From: Alphaproteobacteria bacterium
Lineage (GTDB): Bacteria; Pseudomonadota; Alphaproteobacteria; Rhodospirillales; Rhodospirillaceae
Reading direction: 5' to 3'
NCBI GenBank assembly: GCA_012103295.1
Contig: WLXB01000013.1
Coordinates: 1 to 45,291, forward strand
DNA length: 45,291 nucleotides
Below, piece by piece: positions 9,334-18,722 of the stretch. The position numbers and the translations under genes are program-made. The stretch's first letter is position 1. Each line of letters begins with the position of its first letter. The notes under the pieces are model-generated. The model had not been told where the DNA came from, searched no databases, and was given only the letters and a program-made list of their open reading frames with translations.

Positions 9334-9362
9334 AATCTAGGAACGGCTCGGGCGGGGGTCAA
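9334..9362 (-). promoter_or_regulatory. Sigma-70-like promoter for trxA
   Basis: On the minus strand TTGACC (9362-9357) and TAGATT (9339-9334) are separated by 17 bases; they match five and four of six consensus bases. The start of transcription would be near 9327, leaving a leader of about 50 bases before the trxA ATG. Confidence 0.5.
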
Positions 9363-9425
9363 GCAGGGGGTGTGACACGGTCTTGTGAGCGCCTGAAAAG
9401 ATCACCCTGCGGCGATAGCGAGCGC

Positions 9426-10478
9426 TTAGCTGCGCCAGCGCAATGTCACAGGCTCTATGGGGTTATGGAAAGGCCGCCCATCCCTCTGGGCCTGCTGCCA
9501 CTCTTTTTTGAGCCGGAAGTACCAACGAATCTGAGTGTCGGCGTCCTCAACAAGCATGGTGTCCGGGTTGAATGCTTGACCGTCTCGCATGTCTTTGACC
9601 GCGTCTGCATCTTGGTTAAGAAACCTTCGAGCGATCAAACGAACGAGGCCACGGAGGGCTGCGCCGCCGGGGATATTCCAATACATGATGTGGTGAACTG
9701 CGGTGGTGTCAGCTGCTACGGGTGTGCAGGCGGTTAGTCCGCAGTATGTCGCTTTACCGGTCGTCGCATGTTCGATGCGAATACCTGGAAGCGCGTAACT
9801 GATCTCCGTTTCCGGTGCACCCCCTAGAAACAGCCGATAAGCGCGAGCGTTGCCTGAGGCAACATGCCGGTCCATGCGCCATCCCAACGGGGTAGGTGAA
9901 AACACTTTCTCTTTGTCACGTACATCTCGATGCCCGCGCCATACGGAAGATGCGTGGACAAAAGCGCCGTGGGCCGGGTCCATCAGGCCTGTGATGGCAA
10001 GATCTATATTGCAGTGAAAGGTTCGTCGGAGGTGCAATTGGAACCGATTGCCAATATCTAGTACGGCTGGCACGGTCGGTAAGTTTTCAGCATCCGTCTT
10101 GTCACCGATAAACACCCAAATGATGCCATTAGATTCACGTACGGGGTAAGGTCGTGCGCGAATATCGTCTGCTTGCGGTCGTTGCCCCTCTTTTTGGGAC
10201 GGGATAGTTGTGCACTGCCCGTTCGTTGCAAATCGCCAACCATGATAGGGGCACTCAACGGTCTCGCCGTCGAACATGCCGCGTGACAGAAGTGTGCCGC
10301 GATGTGGGCAGGTGTCACTCAAAGCAAAAACAGCGTCGGTCGCGTCCCGTCCAATAAGCACGGGCTTGCCCAGTAAGGTGCGGTGGATTGTCTTGCCGCG
10401 TTTCACGTCTCCCGCAACTGCGGCAACGTACCAAAAGCCGTGCAGAAATGCGTCCGAGTCTGTCTGAGTGTTATTCAT
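9426..10478 (-). CDS. Rieske [2Fe-2S] non-heme iron oxygenase (VanA-like alpha subunit)
   Basis: This 350-residue protein is the oxygenase component of a Rieske-type mono- or dioxygenase. The Rieske cluster ligands are C57 and H59 (CPHRG) and C76 and H79 (CPYHGW). The mononuclear iron motif is D-x2-H-x4-H in LMDPAHGAFVH, as in vanillate demethylase and related demethylases rather than the large benzene dioxygenases. No reductase or ferredoxin gene is adjacent, so an electron donor must come from elsewhere. The substrate cannot be read from the sequence. It lies 42 bases after addA in the same direction and separates addA from trxA, suggesting an insertion into a conserved block. Start at ATG 10478; no clear ribosome site. 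A short palindrome overlaps the region just upstream. Confidence 0.88.
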   Translation of the reverse strand: MNNTQTDSDAFLHGFWYVAAVAGDVKRGKTIHRTLLGKPVLIGRDATDAVFALSDTCPHRGTLLSRGMFDGETVECPYHGWRFATNGQCTTIPSQKEGQRPQADDIRARPYPVRESNGIIWVFIGDKTDAENLPTVPAVLDIGNRFQLHLRRTFHCNIDLAITGLMDPAHGAFVHASSVWRGHRDVRDKEKVFSPTPLGWRMDRHVASGNARAYRLFLGGAPETEISYALPGIRIEHATTGKATYCGLTACTPVAADTTAVHHIMYWNIPGGAALRGLVRLIARRFLNQDADAVKDMRDGQAFNPDTMLVEDADTQIRWYFRLKKEWQQAQRDGRPFHNPIEPVTLRWRS

Positions 10479-10482
10479 GGCG

Positions 10483-10497
10483 CGATGGTGACCATCG
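10483..10497. repeat. 15-bp palindrome just upstream of the Rieske oxygenase start
   Basis: CGATGGT and ACCATCG form a perfect 7-bp inverted repeat around one central base, ending 4 bases before the ATG. It could be an operator or simply chance. It is too tight (one-base loop) to be a terminator. Confidence 0.3.
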
Positions 10498-10520
10498 GCG
10501 CTAGAAAATCAAGGGGCGTG

Positions 10521-13500
10521 TCAGTCATCCTCAGCGTCCCGATCCCACGCAGCGTCTAGCATGGTTCCTGGTAGCTCAGTAATAAAGGGGCCATCCGTCC
10601 ACAACAGAATGCAACGGATGGTCCGATCAGGATAAATTTCTGTGAGCGCCGCGCGGTAGGCGGCCATCTGGAATTGGTAGGCAGGATTCACGGCCTCCAC
10701 TGTGCGCGGCGGCGGACGATTGGTTTTGAAGTCAACGATCATCACGTCACGATCGGTGACAACCAGACGGTCGACCTGTCCGGATAAAACATGACCATTG
10801 ATCAATCCGGTGACTGGCACTTCAGCCTTTGAGCCCACTCCGAAGAGGGGGGCGAAATCGCTGTGCTCAAGCACGGCTATGGTTTCATCGGCAATGGCGC
10901 TGATCTGTTCGGCTGTCAGCGACCAAACAGGCCGGGCAAGAAACGCGTCTGCGGCGGCCCTGCGGGAGTCGATTGGGAGGTCGGGAAGGCTTTGCAGCAA
11001 CCGGTGAATTAACAGCCCCCGTTGGAATCGGTTGGTTTGTGTTTGACCCAACGGGGCGGCGACCGGCGGGTCTTCGGTGGCTGGTCGAGACGGCGCTAAG
11101 GGTTTTGGTGGAGCTGGCTCAACAGCGGCGGCCTGTCGTGCCCAGGGCAATGTTGCAGGAATTTCAGGAACAGCGTCTTCGGGAATCCCTAAGTTTTCTG
11201 GCGTAGTTGTTTGCGCGTCTGAAAGATGAAACACCGTTCCGTCCTCCAAGCCCGAATGCGCCAAGAAAGGGTCGGTTATTGTATCTGCGATCGGTTCGAG
11301 CGCTGTTTTTATAAGATTGTACCAGCACGTCTGCGGGGCGGTGCGGGCGGTGTTCCACCCACACACATACAGCCGATCTTCTGCCCGAGTCATCGCGACG
11401 TAAAGCAGGCGGCGGTACTCGCGGTCACGGGCGGCATCGGCGTCGGTTTTCGATTTCGTTGTGATGCTATCCCGGTCTGCCGCGCTTGGAGCCCAGAGCA
11501 TGAGCGGAGAGCCGCTGTTGTCCGTTGTCCACAATAGCTGTTCGCCATGGGTTGGGATCTGCAAGGTGTCCGGTAAGAAAACGATTGGCGCTTGCAAGCC
11601 CTTCGCGCCATGGACCGTCATGATTCGCACAGCATCTCGATTGGCTTGTTCCAGGTCGCGTTTGACCTCCAGCCGTCCGTGTTCGAGCCAATGAAGGAAC
11701 CCCTCGAGGCTCGGTGTATGGCGTCGCTCATACTCTAAGGCTTGGCTGAGAAATTCATCGATGGGGTCGTCTGCGTCCATGCCCAAGCGGCTTAATAGTT
11801 TGCGGCGTCCGTCGTGAGCCGTCAGAACGTGGGCATAGAGTGCAAAGGGACCAAGGAAATCAGTTTGGGAGAGAACTGCGCTGAGGATGCGATGGGCTTC
11901 ACCGAACGGAGACTCAGCCCCCGCGTGTTCGGTCAGCGCTGCCCACAGAGTACGGTCACCACGCGCGTGGGCCAGATCGAATAGTTGCTCCTCTGTGATT
12001 CCAATCAATGGACTCTTGAGCACCGTTGCCAACGTTAGGTCGTCCTGAGGCAGGAGGAGGAACCGACCCAACGCGACCAAATCCATAACCGCCATTTGCT
12101 CGATCAGAACCATGCGGTCGACCCCGGCAACGGGAATGTCGAGGTCCTTGAGAGCTCGCACAAGATCATCGACGAAACCGGTCCGGCGCCGAACCAGCAC
12201 CAGAACATCCCCGGCGCGAATCGGCCGGTCTTGAGATCCCAGAAGTTCCCCGCTGGTGCACATATTGGCAATGCGTTTTGCGATCAGCCGGGCTAGGCGC
12301 GTTTGCGCAGACTCACCGCGCATGCGCTCGACGGGTGGCTTCCATGGTACCGGGTCGTCGGCAATGTCGGGGTCAACGGGCGGCCACAGTTCGACGGTGC
12401 CGGCTTGTCCGTCTCGGGCAGCCAAGTGGACCAATGTTTCATCGGGCAGGGTTACACCGTCGCTGGCTGCTGTTTGTGCGAACACTGCATCAACGGCCCT
12501 TAGGACTGCTGTGGTGGATCGAAATGATACCCCAAGGTCGACATCAGCCCATGTTTGGCCCGCCTGAGTCACTCGATCCGTATAAAATCGGCGCATCCGA
12601 TCGAAGCCGTTAGGATCCGCGCCCTGAAAGCTATAAATCGATTGTTTACGGTCACCCACCGCAAACACCGTGCGCGCGGAATCTGATCGAGTCTCATGTC
12701 GCCCTTCGCCCGCGAAAAATTCTTCCGTCAGCGCTTGAACAACAGCCCACTGATCGGGGCTGGTGTCTTGCGCCTCGTCGATCAGTAAATGGTCCAACCC
12801 TCCATCCAGCTTAAACAGCACCCAAGCCGCGACGCCGGGGCGCTCGAGCAACGCCCGGGTGCTGTGGATGAGGTCGTCATAGTCGAGCCGCGCAAATGCA
12901 GCCTTACGAACTTGGTACTCGGAGAGGAAGGCTTCGCCCAATGTCAGCAGCGCCTCCGTCGCCAGCGCCACTTCGGCGGCGCGCAGTTTGTCGAGAACGC
13001 TGAGAAGGCGCTCGGCTTCGGTGTTGAGTGCGTCAACAGCGGCGGGGTTTTTTTCGGCAACTGCCTTGGTTGCGAGTTTCGCCCGTATGGTGCCGGTGGC
13101 GGTTAAGTAGGCGAGGGTGTACTCCGCAAACGCGCTCATACGGTTTTCGGTGCTACGTTCCAACCACCCGGCAATCACAGTCGCGCGGGTTTGGTCGGTC
13201 TTGGTGCCGCCACCGAGGGCCACAACGGCCTCTTTTAACGCAGTGCTGTCGACGGTTGCGCCATCACAAGCGTTTCTACGCACTGTGTCAGGCGTGTCGG
13301 TGTCTGTGAGGCCCAGTTTACGTCGCAATGCCATCGCGGCCTCTTTGACCCCGCCATGGGCGCTTAGGACACGGGCGATTTTGTCGCGGGCAAAAGAGAT
13401 CGAGGCCATCAGATCAGGGAATCGCAATTCATGAACCCGACCTACGATCACGGCGAGTGCATCGGCCAAAGCGTCATCATCACCCTGGTGGGCGTGCATG

Positions 13501-14000
13501 ATTACTGTTTCACGGGCTGTCTCTAGGAGGTCGATGGCATCTTGATCTGTCAGCAAGTCGAAATGAGGCGCGAGGCCGGCTTCAAGCGGAAATCGCCTTA
13601 GTACCGATTGGCAAAAGGCGTGGATGGTCTCAATTTTCATCCCGCCTGGCGTTTCCAGCACGCGGGCAAAAAGCCGCCGAGCAATGGTCAATTCTTGCTG
13701 ACTCGGGTCGTGGTCAAGGAGGCGTGAAACGTCTGCAACTAGGCCTTCTTCGCGGGCGGTCACCCATCCGCTCAAGGTTTTAGCAATGCGGTTGGCCATC
13801 TCAGCGGCCGCGGCCTTGGTGAACGTTAGGCAAAGAATGCGGTGCGGTGCGGTCCCGGACAACATTAGTGCCAGCACCCGGTCTGTCAGAACTTTAGTCT
13901 TGCCGGTTCCAGCCGATGCCGACACCCATACGGACGCATTGGGGTCAGCCGCGCGGCCTTGTTGTCGTGTCGCGATGGCAACGGGCGAGAGGTCGTTCAT
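10521..14000 (-). CDS. addA: Double-strand break repair helicase-nuclease AddA
   Basis: This is the 1159-residue UvrD-type helicase/nuclease subunit of the AddAB complex, which resects double-strand breaks for RecA loading and replaces RecBCD in alphaproteobacteria. Walker A is at about residues 28-35 (SASAGTGKT), and further superfamily 1 motifs (LLIDEAQDTS, VGDRKQSIYSFQGAD, LYVAMTRAEDRLY) are in order. The C-terminal RecB-like nuclease has its metal residues at about D1077 (GQVDRL), D1090 and K1092 (VDFKTNR), plus the QMAAY helix. The ATG at 14000 shares one base with the addB stop (TAATG), so translation is coupled. An upstream TTG at 14027 would overlap addB further and is not preferred. 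Confidence 0.96.
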   Translation of the reverse strand: MNDLSPVAIATRQQGRAADPNASVWVSASAGTGKTKVLTDRVLALMLSGTAPHRILCLTFTKAAAAEMANRIAKTLSGWVTAREEGLVADVSRLLDHDPSQQELTIARRLFARVLETPGGMKIETIHAFCQSVLRRFPLEAGLAPHFDLLTDQDAIDLLETARETVIMHAHQGDDDALADALAVIVGRVHELRFPDLMASISFARDKIARVLSAHGGVKEAAMALRRKLGLTDTDTPDTVRRNACDGATVDSTALKEAVVALGGGTKTDQTRATVIAGWLERSTENRMSAFAEYTLAYLTATGTIRAKLATKAVAEKNPAAVDALNTEAERLLSVLDKLRAAEVALATEALLTLGEAFLSEYQVRKAAFARLDYDDLIHSTRALLERPGVAAWVLFKLDGGLDHLLIDEAQDTSPDQWAVVQALTEEFFAGEGRHETRSDSARTVFAVGDRKQSIYSFQGADPNGFDRMRRFYTDRVTQAGQTWADVDLGVSFRSTTAVLRAVDAVFAQTAASDGVTLPDETLVHLAARDGQAGTVELWPPVDPDIADDPVPWKPPVERMRGESAQTRLARLIAKRIANMCTSGELLGSQDRPIRAGDVLVLVRRRTGFVDDLVRALKDLDIPVAGVDRMVLIEQMAVMDLVALGRFLLLPQDDLTLATVLKSPLIGITEEQLFDLAHARGDRTLWAALTEHAGAESPFGEAHRILSAVLSQTDFLGPFALYAHVLTAHDGRRKLLSRLGMDADDPIDEFLSQALEYERRHTPSLEGFLHWLEHGRLEVKRDLEQANRDAVRIMTVHGAKGLQAPIVFLPDTLQIPTHGEQLLWTTDNSGSPLMLWAPSAADRDSITTKSKTDADAARDREYRRLLYVAMTRAEDRLYVCGWNTARTAPQTCWYNLIKTALEPIADTITDPFLAHSGLEDGTVFHLSDAQTTTPENLGIPEDAVPEIPATLPWARQAAAVEPAPPKPLAPSRPATEDPPVAAPLGQTQTNRFQRGLLIHRLLQSLPDLPIDSRRAAADAFLARPVWSLTAEQISAIADETIAVLEHSDFAPLFGVGSKAEVPVTGLINGHVLSGQVDRLVVTDRDVMIVDFKTNRPPPRTVEAVNPAYQFQMAAYRAALTEIYPDRTIRCILLWTDGPFITELPGTMLDAAWDRDAEDD

Positions 14001-16999
14001 TACTCTCCGCCTTCCGCTGCTGCCCACTCTTTTACGCGGGCCAAATGTTGCGTGTCGCCGAAGCGTGGCGCCATGTCCGGATGAGGTCGCGCCTCGTAGG
14101 GTGTTGCGGGGTCGTCGAAAATCTTGATGAGCGTTGTTAAGCCAGCAAGTGCGTCAGTGCGCAGCTCGGCGGCGCTATCGCCTGCAGTTCTCACCTCGCC
14201 GCCATCACCTCGACCGGTGAGGCGCCAGTACGCGAGATTTGAGACGTCTTTGGCTGGGATTCCACTAAATCCTCCCTCGGCGGCGATGACAGCCTCTAAA
14301 GGCAGTTGGGGTGCATACCCGGCTGCGACTTCCTTGGTCGATGGGACCGCCCCTGTTTTGTAATCAATGATAGAGAGCGAGCCATCTTTCAGTTCGTCAA
14401 TACGGTCCGCGCGGGCCGACAATTCAAAAGCGCTCGCTGGGCCAGAAAGCGTGATTGTGCCCGACACTTCGGCGTGCGCTTTTTGAATGTCACCACGCCC
14501 TTCGCGCTCCTGCTCGGCAAACCAGTTCGCAATGCGTTCAAACCGTGGTGCCCAGAACGCTAGAATCCCCGGGGCAAGGTCGGCGCGGCCGAATGTTTTT
14601 TCCGCTAGTTCTTGCAGTATGTTCTCAAGATTTTTGGGTAGACTGTTCGGGTAGGCGCGAACGAAATCCTGTAGAATGTCGTGCACGATAGTGCCGTAAT
14701 CGGCGCTGCCCGCATCGGCGTCGATCGGGTCTAAGGCCCTTAATTTTAGAACGTGGCGTGCATAAATTTCGTAGGGGTCACGCATCCAGGTCTCAACTTC
14801 AGTGACGCGTAAACGACGGGGCCGAGTATCGACTGGCGGCCTCGGTGCGGGGGCTGACCAGGCTTCTATTTTCTCGGGCCGGGTTAAGGCCGCAGACCAA
14901 GGAAGCCACGCATAGCGCCCTGTTTCACTAAGGGCTGGGATTTTGGCCGCGTCGAGCACTTGATCAAACCGACGCCACCAGCGAGACGCTACGGTTGGGT
15001 TGCCTTCAACTTTTAGAGACCGAGTCAGAAACACGTCGGGGGCACCGAGCCCTTGAGCAATGTCGTGGGCTGCTTGTCCGACGCGGCGCTCTGGTTGCGG
15101 TAATCCGAAGGCCTTGCGCATTGGGCGACTCATCCACGGATCTGAATCTGTGTTGGCGGGCCAGGTGCCTTCGTTGAGCCCGGACAGGACCAGCACGTCG
15201 GGCCTGAGAAGACGTGCTTCCAGTGGCCCGAGAATACTCAGCCGCGGGTGGGTTCCGTATGGCGGACGGACCACTTGGCCTGAAAGCAAAGCATCGAGAA
15301 GACCTGGATAGGCCATTGGATGAATATCACCCAGATCCGGTGCGGCCTCATCCAACTCGGCGATAAATCGGGCAAGAGACTCACCCGCTGGTCCAGCCCA
15401 GAGGCGCAAAGGCCCGGCCGTGTCCTTTGAGGCTGCCAATGTCTCGGCCCATTCCACGTGGGCACGGAGTATTGTGCTCAATGATGTCGCGCCACCGGCC
15501 ATGATGGATTCATATGTGGCCATGCCAGAGTGTAACGTCGCCAACCAACCATCTAACGCGGGGTCGTGATCGTCGTGGCCGGCTAGCGCGTTGCGGAGAC
15601 CGGCCAAGCCTTCAGATGGGCGTGGACCGCGTAAGATGGAGACTTCTAAATCACGGACCATGTCTCGAAATGTTGGAGGCGCCATTCCGCCGGCCGCCAG
15701 TGGGTGTTTTAAGGTGGCTAACAAAGGGATTGGCGCCAATTGGTCCATGGCCATCGCGGCCGTCAGACGTAGGAACACGCCTGGTGGGGTTTCCGTCAGG
15801 GGCTGGCCTGCAGAATCATCAACAGTCAATTCCCACCGCTCTAACTCTGCGGACACGCGGCGAGCAAGGGCGCGGTCCGGTGTGACCAAGGCGCCGGTAC
15901 GACCGTCTTCTTCAACAACCCAACGTAAAACCATCGCGATTGCAGCGGCTTCCTCGCGCGGGGTTGGGGCTTCGATGCGTTGGATACCGTCTACAGCGGA
16001 TCTTTCGAGACCTTCGAGTGACTGCCAGCGCTCGCTGGTTTCGGCGGGGCGCATGACTTCGGTGATCAGGCGCTGCCGTTGCTCGGCGTTCGCGCTCAGG
16101 GCCTCTACCGGCCAGGCTGAGACCGTGTCGCGTGTGGTTTCGAAATGATCGAGCAAGGCTTTCAGGGTGTATTGCGGATGGCTTTCTTCGAGCACCGCCC
16201 AGGCTTCGTCCTCTAGCCTTTGATCTAATCCGGGAAGGACCAGGCAACCGTTGGGAAGGGCGGCAACAACGGAGAGTAGGTCGCGTGTGGCTGGAATGGT
16301 GCCAGTCGACCCTGCGGCAACAATAAGACCCTGCGGTGGTGCCTGCCGCCATGCACGGGCCTGGGCAGCAAAGACTTGATTGCGGTGTTCAGCGGGGTCG
16401 ACGGTGCCGCGCTCTTCTAAGAGGTTGGGCCAATGTTGGGTCACCACCTGTAGAAAATTTAGGGTGAGTTGCCAGTGCTCCGCCAAGGTATCGGGAACCA
16501 AATCGGCTAGGTTTTCGAAACTCAGACGTTCGGTTTGAACTTGGTCGAGTAAGCGAGCGAGTTCTTGGGCCAGTCGGGCTGCCTGCTCAGGGCTTTGGTG
16601 TTGTTCACTCGCTTCCGCTTGGCTGAGGATAAGACGGGTTAACAAAATCTGTCGTGACAGTGGCGCGATCGGCGGTGCGATGTCGAGAGGGGTTGTGTCG
16701 TTACCGCCAAAACCGGAAAGCAGCGCTTCGTCTTCATCGATGTCTTGGAGTGGCATAAGGCGGGGCAAGAGCAACGGTTTGCCTTGGGCACGGCGCAAAA
16801 AAGCCTCGCGTAAGGAGCGTCCGGCCCGGCGGGTCGGGACAAGCACGGTGATTTCTGCAAGCGCCAAAGGATCACCGCCAGTCTCGGCAAGTAAGCCATC
16901 GGCTAAGGCATCCACGAACCCCAAGGCGGGTGGGATGGACCACAACCGATCTCCGGCTTGCGTCGCGGTAGAGAGCCAGCCGCGTTCCGGTGTGGTCAC
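14000..16999 (-). CDS. addB: Double-strand break repair protein AddB
   Basis: This is the 999-residue partner of AddA, with an inactivated helicase-like N-terminal region and a C-terminal nuclease. The nuclease signature is IIDYKTG with D879 and K881, preceded by YGTIVHDILQDF. The terminal 124 residues contain no cysteine, so the iron-sulfur staple known from Bacillus AddB appears absent, as expected for the alphaproteobacterial type. It starts with GTG at 16999, overlapping the stop of the upstream nucleotidyltransferase by four bases (GTGA), and ends overlapping addA. The protein works only as a heterodimer with AddA at DNA ends. Confidence 0.95.
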   Translation of the reverse strand: MTTPERGWLSTATQAGDRLWSIPPALGFVDALADGLLAETGGDPLALAEITVLVPTRRAGRSLREAFLRRAQGKPLLLPRLMPLQDIDEDEALLSGFGGNDTTPLDIAPPIAPLSRQILLTRLILSQAEASEQHQSPEQAARLAQELARLLDQVQTERLSFENLADLVPDTLAEHWQLTLNFLQVVTQHWPNLLEERGTVDPAEHRNQVFAAQARAWRQAPPQGLIVAAGSTGTIPATRDLLSVVAALPNGCLVLPGLDQRLEDEAWAVLEESHPQYTLKALLDHFETTRDTVSAWPVEALSANAEQRQRLITEVMRPAETSERWQSLEGLERSAVDGIQRIEAPTPREEAAAIAMVLRWVVEEDGRTGALVTPDRALARRVSAELERWELTVDDSAGQPLTETPPGVFLRLTAAMAMDQLAPIPLLATLKHPLAAGGMAPPTFRDMVRDLEVSILRGPRPSEGLAGLRNALAGHDDHDPALDGWLATLHSGMATYESIMAGGATSLSTILRAHVEWAETLAASKDTAGPLRLWAGPAGESLARFIAELDEAAPDLGDIHPMAYPGLLDALLSGQVVRPPYGTHPRLSILGPLEARLLRPDVLVLSGLNEGTWPANTDSDPWMSRPMRKAFGLPQPERRVGQAAHDIAQGLGAPDVFLTRSLKVEGNPTVASRWWRRFDQVLDAAKIPALSETGRYAWLPWSAALTRPEKIEAWSAPAPRPPVDTRPRRLRVTEVETWMRDPYEIYARHVLKLRALDPIDADAGSADYGTIVHDILQDFVRAYPNSLPKNLENILQELAEKTFGRADLAPGILAFWAPRFERIANWFAEQEREGRGDIQKAHAEVSGTITLSGPASAFELSARADRIDELKDGSLSIIDYKTGAVPSTKEVAAGYAPQLPLEAVIAAEGGFSGIPAKDVSNLAYWRLTGRGDGGEVRTAGDSAAELRTDALAGLTTLIKIFDDPATPYEARPHPDMAPRFGDTQHLARVKEWAAAEGGE

Positions 17000-17721
17000 G
17001 ATGAGTTTTTGCCTAGAGTCAGGGCGCGGCCTGTTGGCTCAACCGCTTCAGGTGTGCCGACATGATACCAATCATCGTCGTGGAGAATGGCCTTAAGTCG
17101 GCCAGTTTGGTGCGCTGAATCCCAAAGTGTGTTGAAGGAAAACGCGCCTCTAGGATGGTTCTTAAACAACCGGCGATGCACCAGCTGTGTTCCTGCATAG
17201 GCTGTTGGAGCCGAAGGTTGGTCGCCGCGGCGTGATGGTGTTCTGTCGTCGCTAAGTAAGAAGTCACCGGCGCCATCAAAGCCAAACGCACGGTTCATAT
17301 GCGTCAGCAACAAAAGCGCATCCATATCGTCAGACCACGCTTTCATTAGCGCAGCTGTTGCTGGACCGAGCCCGCCTTGCCATAGGGCGTCACTATTGGT
17401 GACGAGAAACACTTGATCATCGATCAATGGGAGTGCGGCAGCCACACCGCCGCCGGTGTCGAGCAGTAACGCTGTTTCGTCAGACAGTGTGATGTTGGGC
17501 TCCGCGCGTCCCGCGAGATGGTCGCGCAACAGTTTAGCTTTGTAGTGCACGTTCACCACAGCATTTTCTATCCCGGCGTTGGCAAGGTCATCGAGCACCC
17601 AATCGATTAAGCATTTACCGCCGACCTCAATCATTGGCTTTGGCCGCGCGTCCGTCAGCGGGCGCATCCGGGTGCCAAGCCCCGCCGCCAGAATCATTGC
17701 TGTTTTAATCCGTATGGTCAT
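16996..17721 (-). CDS. murU: Nucleotidyltransferase, probable N-acetylmuramate 1-phosphate uridylyltransferase
   Basis: This 241-residue enzyme has the sugar-nucleotide pyrophosphorylase signature LAAGLGTRMRPLT (residues 11-23) with the catalytic lysine region RPKPM at 26-30, and a metal-binding NSDALW segment. MurU makes UDP-MurNAc from MurNAc 1-phosphate in the cell-wall recycling route that bypasses de novo synthesis. This assignment rests mainly on its partner: the gene directly upstream is AmgK-like and overlaps it by four bases (ATGA). On sequence alone it could be another NDP-sugar pyrophosphorylase. It also overlaps addB downstream, placing recycling and DNA repair genes in one transcript. 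Confidence 0.85.
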   Translation of the reverse strand: MTIRIKTAMILAAGLGTRMRPLTDARPKPMIEVGGKCLIDWVLDDLANAGIENAVVNVHYKAKLLRDHLAGRAEPNITLSDETALLLDTGGGVAAALPLIDDQVFLVTNSDALWQGGLGPATAALMKAWSDDMDALLLLTHMNRAFGFDGAGDFLLSDDRTPSRRGDQPSAPTAYAGTQLVHRRLFKNHPRGAFSFNTLWDSAHQTGRLKAILHDDDWYHVGTPEAVEPTGRALTLGKNSS

Positions 17722-18722
17722 TTGGATATCGCGCGGAGGTTAGTTGGGACGTGTTTGTCCAGCCACTCTTTAAGAGGTGCAAGTACGGGGTGGGTCAAAC
17801 ACGAGTCCATGTAATTCCATAAGCGCGGCATATGCTCGAGATAGTGCGGTTTGCCATCGCGAAGTTTGAGGCGGGCAAAAGTGCCGATGACCCGTATGTG
17901 ACGTTGCGCAGCCATGACGGCCCATGATGTATCAAAGTCATCATCCGTGATATTGGGGAAGGCTGCGCGGTATCGAGCCTTCATGGCGACCACCAGGGCT
18001 GGATTGATATCGCGACGGGCATCTTCCAGGAGAGACATGAGGTCGTAGGTCACGGGTCCATGCACCGCATCTTGAAAGTCGAGGAGACCGCAGGCTGCGA
18101 CCCCGGTTCGATCGGTGAGTAATAGTAAGTTGTCGACGTGGTAATCAAATAAAACCAAAGATCGCGGCGTTTGCCACGCGGCAGGGAGAATCTTGCGCCA
18201 TAGATCGAGGTAGTCCTTGCGCGCCTCGGCGGGGAGTGGAGCTGTTTCGACTAAGGGCAAATACCAAACGTTTAGCCTGTCGACTTCTTCCAACAGGCGG
18301 TCCTCGCCATAGTCAACAACTCCGGCTGGTATGGCGTCGGCAGCCGGAGTTTTGTGTAGGTGAATCAGCGCATCGGTGGCCAGAGCGTATAGTGCTTTTT
18401 CATCATGGCCATCGGCAAGCAGGTGCGTGTAGGTGCCGTCGCCGAGATCTTCAAGCAATAAGAACCCTTGGTCTTCATCGGCGGCGAGTATTTGTGGTGC
18501 TGAAAGGCCAAGTTTTGTCAGGTGACGCGCAATAGTCACAAAGGGCCGCACATCTTCTTGAGGTGGTGGCGCATCCATGAGGACAACCTGATCGCCTGCG
18601 TTGCTGACAATTCGTTCGTAACGCCGAAACGACGCATCGCCCGCCAATGGTCTGCGCTCGGCATCACCCCAGCCGTTTGCGGCGAGAAAGCGATCGGCGG
18701 CGTGGTCGCGTTCAGATTTCAT
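17718..18722 (-). CDS. amgK: Anomeric sugar kinase AmgK (aminoglycoside phosphotransferase family)
   Basis: This 334-residue protein kinase-like enzyme phosphorylates MurNAc (and GlcNAc) at C1, feeding MurU. The catalytic aspartate is D197 in FDYHVDNL and the metal-binding aspartate is D215 in LLDFQD, both typical of the phosphotransferase family. The frame is open to a start at 18767, but the ATG at 18722 is chosen because it overlaps the tsaE stop as ATGA, matching the other junctions of this run. Alternative reading: a generic phosphotransferase annotated next to tsaE; the adjoining murU makes AmgK the best call. Such a pathway in pseudomonads confers fosfomycin tolerance; whether it does here is not shown. 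Confidence 0.85.
   Translation of the reverse strand: MKSERDHAADRFLAANGWGDAERRPLAGDASFRRYERIVSNAGDQVVLMDAPPPQEDVRPFVTIARHLTKLGLSAPQILAADEDQGFLLLEDLGDGTYTHLLADGHDEKALYALATDALIHLHKTPAADAIPAGVVDYGEDRLLEEVDRLNVWYLPLVETAPLPAEARKDYLDLWRKILPAAWQTPRSLVLFDYHVDNLLLLTDRTGVAACGLLDFQDAVHGPVTYDLMSLLEDARRDINPALVVAMKARYRAAFPNITDDDFDTSWAVMAAQRHIRVIGTFARLKLRDGKPHYLEHMPRLWNYMDSCLTHPVLAPLKEWLDKHVPTNLRAISK

Noticed and set aside
15591-16148. A 185-residue frame opposite addB
   Set aside because: Low-complexity shadow frame with no motif.
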